Assembly: GCA_050700495.1 (NCBI GenBank)
Contig: JBOHHF010000065.1
Span: 1-6,368 of the forward strand
Reading direction: 5' to 3'
Source of the DNA: GCA-003244245 sp050700495
GTDB taxonomy: Bacteria > Actinomycetota > Actinomycetes > Mycobacteriales > Pseudonocardiaceae
DNA: 6,368 nt
The translations under genes and the position numbers were made by a program. The notes beneath the pieces are model-generated. The model saw nothing but the letters and a program-made list of their open reading frames with translations, did not search any database and was not told the origin of the DNA. The number at the start of each line of letters is the position of its first letter. Positions within the stretch are counted from its first letter, which is position 1. Of the stretch, positions 5,302 through 6,368 are shown piece by piece.

Positions 5302-6152
5302 ACCCGACCCTGGGTGCGGTCCGCATCGGCCTGGGCCGCGGCTGGACCGAGTTCCGGCACAGCCTGACCCGAGTAGACGAGCAGATATTCAACGTGCTGA
5401 CTGCGGGGGTCATCCTGACCGTCCTGTACTTCCAGCGCGACGACCTGGTCGCCGGGACGTCGCTGTCGCTCGCGACGGTGGCATTGCCGGGCGTGGTCGG
5501 CATGCTGGTCGCTTTCAGCACCACGAACGGCGCCGCGTTCGTGGTCGCTTTCGAACGCGAGGACGGAACCTTGCTGCGGGCCAAGTCCGTACCGTTCGGC
5601 GTGGTCGGCTACCTCGTCGGCCAGGTCGTGCGGATCCCGCTGAGCACGATGATGGGCGTCCTGCTCCTGCTCGTCCCCGGGCTGTTCCTCTTCGACGGTC
5701 TGGCCGGCGCGGGGATCAGCGGATGGCTGACGCTGCTGTGGGTACTCGCGCTCGGGCTGCTCGCCACCCTGCCCGTCGGAATGCTGCTCGGCGGGTTGGT
5801 GAGTAATCCCCGAGCGGTCGGGCAGGGGCTGTTCCTGATCAGCGGCGCCCTGATCGCGATCTCCGGGATCTTCTACCCGATCTCCGCCCTCCCCGGGTGG
5901 CTGCATCCGATCGCCCAGGTTTTTCCGTTCTACTGGCTGGGGTTGGGCATGCGCTCGGCGTTGCTGCCCGATACCGCAGCGGCGGTGGAGCTCTCCGGGT
6001 CCTGGCGGCACCTGGAGACGGTCGGTGTACTCGGCGCGTGGGCGGTGGTCGGCCTCGTTCTCGCGCCCGTGGTACTGCGCCGAATGGCTCGTCGCGAGTC
6101 CGGAGCCAGCGTGGAGGCGGGCCGGCTCAAGGCCTCCCAAAGAATCGGCTGA
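5298..6152 (+). CDS. ABC-2 type exporter, membrane subunit
   Basis: A 284-residue integral membrane protein that forms the export channel with the preceding ATPase. About six hydrophobic segments can be seen near 31-45, 57-75, 114-133, 141-165, 174-194 and 241-260. Two family marks are present: the cytoplasmic FEREDGTLLRAKSVP segment (85-99), and the FYPISALPGWLHPIAQVFP motif (192-210) before the last helix, as in DrrB/NodJ-like ABC-2 permeases. There is no cleavable signal peptide; the N-terminus is a short amphipathic cytoplasmic stretch and the C-terminal tail (RRMARRESG) is positive, consistent with the inside. The length is normal and the frame intact. The start ATG overlaps the ATPase stop. 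Sixteen bases separate its stop from the regulator gene. The cargo is unknown. Confidence 0.94.
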   Translation: MNPTLGAVRIGLGRGWTEFRHSLTRVDEQIFNVLTAGVILTVLYFQRDDLVAGTSLSLATVALPGVVGMLVAFSTTNGAAFVVAFEREDGTLLRAKSVPFGVVGYLVGQVVRIPLSTMMGVLLLLVPGLFLFDGLAGAGISGWLTLLWVLALGLLATLPVGMLLGGLVSNPRAVGQGLFLISGALIAISGIFYPISALPGWLHPIAQVFPFYWLGLGMRSALLPDTAAAVELSGSWRHLETVGVLGAWAVVGLVLAPVVLRRMARRESGASVEAGRLKASQRIG

Positions 6153-6168
6153 GGGGATCGGCGCAGCG

Positions 6169-6368
6169 ATGAGCGAGATTGTCCACAACCGCATCGCCAT
6201 GCTGCGCGCCGAACGTGGGATCTCGCGGCGCCAGCTCGCCGACGCGCTCGGGGTGCACTACCAGACCGTCGGCTACCTGGAGCGGGGCGAGTACAGTCCC
6301 AGCTTGTACCTGGCGCTGCGGATCGCGGAGTACTTCGAGGTGCCGGTGGAGGTGGTCTTCTCCAGCAC
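6169..6368 (+). CDS. Small XRE-family transcriptional regulator, partial (3' end outside window)
   Basis: The first 66 codons of a helix-turn-helix regulator are present; the frame is open at the window end. The HTH_3 fold fills nearly all of it: NRIAMLRAERGISRRQLAD (7-25), then the recognition part LGVHYQTVGYLERGEYSPS (27-45), and the LALRIAEYFEVPVEVVF helix pair (48-64). This resembles compact YozG-like XRE proteins of about 65-75 residues, so probably only a few residues are missing. No sensor domain is visible so far. GAGGGG (6151-6156), overlapping the permease stop, is the likely Shine-Dalgarno, though 12 bases is long. It sits third in the exporter operon, suggesting feedback control of that operon, possibly at the palindrome at 4293-4314. 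That link is inference. Confidence 0.9.
   Translation, partial: MSEIVHNRIAMLRAERGISRRQLADALGVHYQTVGYLERGEYSPSLYLALRIAEYFEVPVEVVFSS

Noticed and set aside
5223..6200. 325-codon minus-strand open frame antisense to the permease
   Set aside because: Rich in Gln, Arg, His, Pro and Asp with no domain, as expected from antisense reading of a hydrophobic, high-GC membrane gene.
1..6368. CRISPR array, tRNA, rRNA, insertion sequence or attachment site
   Set aside because: No regularly spaced repeats, cloverleaf, rRNA signature, transposase or integrase gene, or paired terminal repeats were seen.

Overview
The window looks like chromosomal DNA of a high-GC actinobacterium, most likely in or near the mycobacteria and related mycolata. 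The genes are GC-rich with strong G/C third-position bias, GTG starts occur, and one promoter fits a leaderless transcript. The strongest clue is a divergent pair: an M24 dipeptidase next to a stand-alone 5'-3' exonuclease. This matches, from memory, the Mycobacterium tuberculosis pair pepE (Rv2089c) and Rv2090. No species can be named from sequence alone.

Layout, left to right. Bases 1-470 hold no convincing gene. They are visibly less GC-rich than the rest and carry several inverted repeats, the best being a 25-bp one at 409-433. Bases 471-1616 (minus) encode the PepE-like metallopeptidase. A 50-bp divergent spacer leads to the exonuclease at 1667-2617 (plus). Its 3' end overlaps tail-to-tail by 16 bp with a 525-residue FAD-dependent GMC oxidoreductase (2602-4179, minus). 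A 150-bp AT-richer divergent promoter region follows, with a perfect 22-bp palindrome at 4293-4314 just before the next gene's ribosome binding site. Bases 4330-6368 (plus) form a tight operon: ABC exporter ATPase (4330-5301), ABC-2 permease (5298-6152, ATGA overlap) and a small XRE-family regulator (from 6169, cut by the window end).

The left half is housekeeping: peptide turnover and DNA processing. The right half looks like an accessory module: an exporter with its own small regulator, divergent from a flavin-dependent alcohol oxidoreductase. The shared promoter region and palindrome suggest, but do not prove, joint control, for example an exported or detoxified compound that the oxidoreductase modifies. 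All protein families here are known. I see no CRISPR array, tRNA, rRNA, transposase or clearly new system. The least explained parts are the palindromes at 409-433 and 4293-4314.
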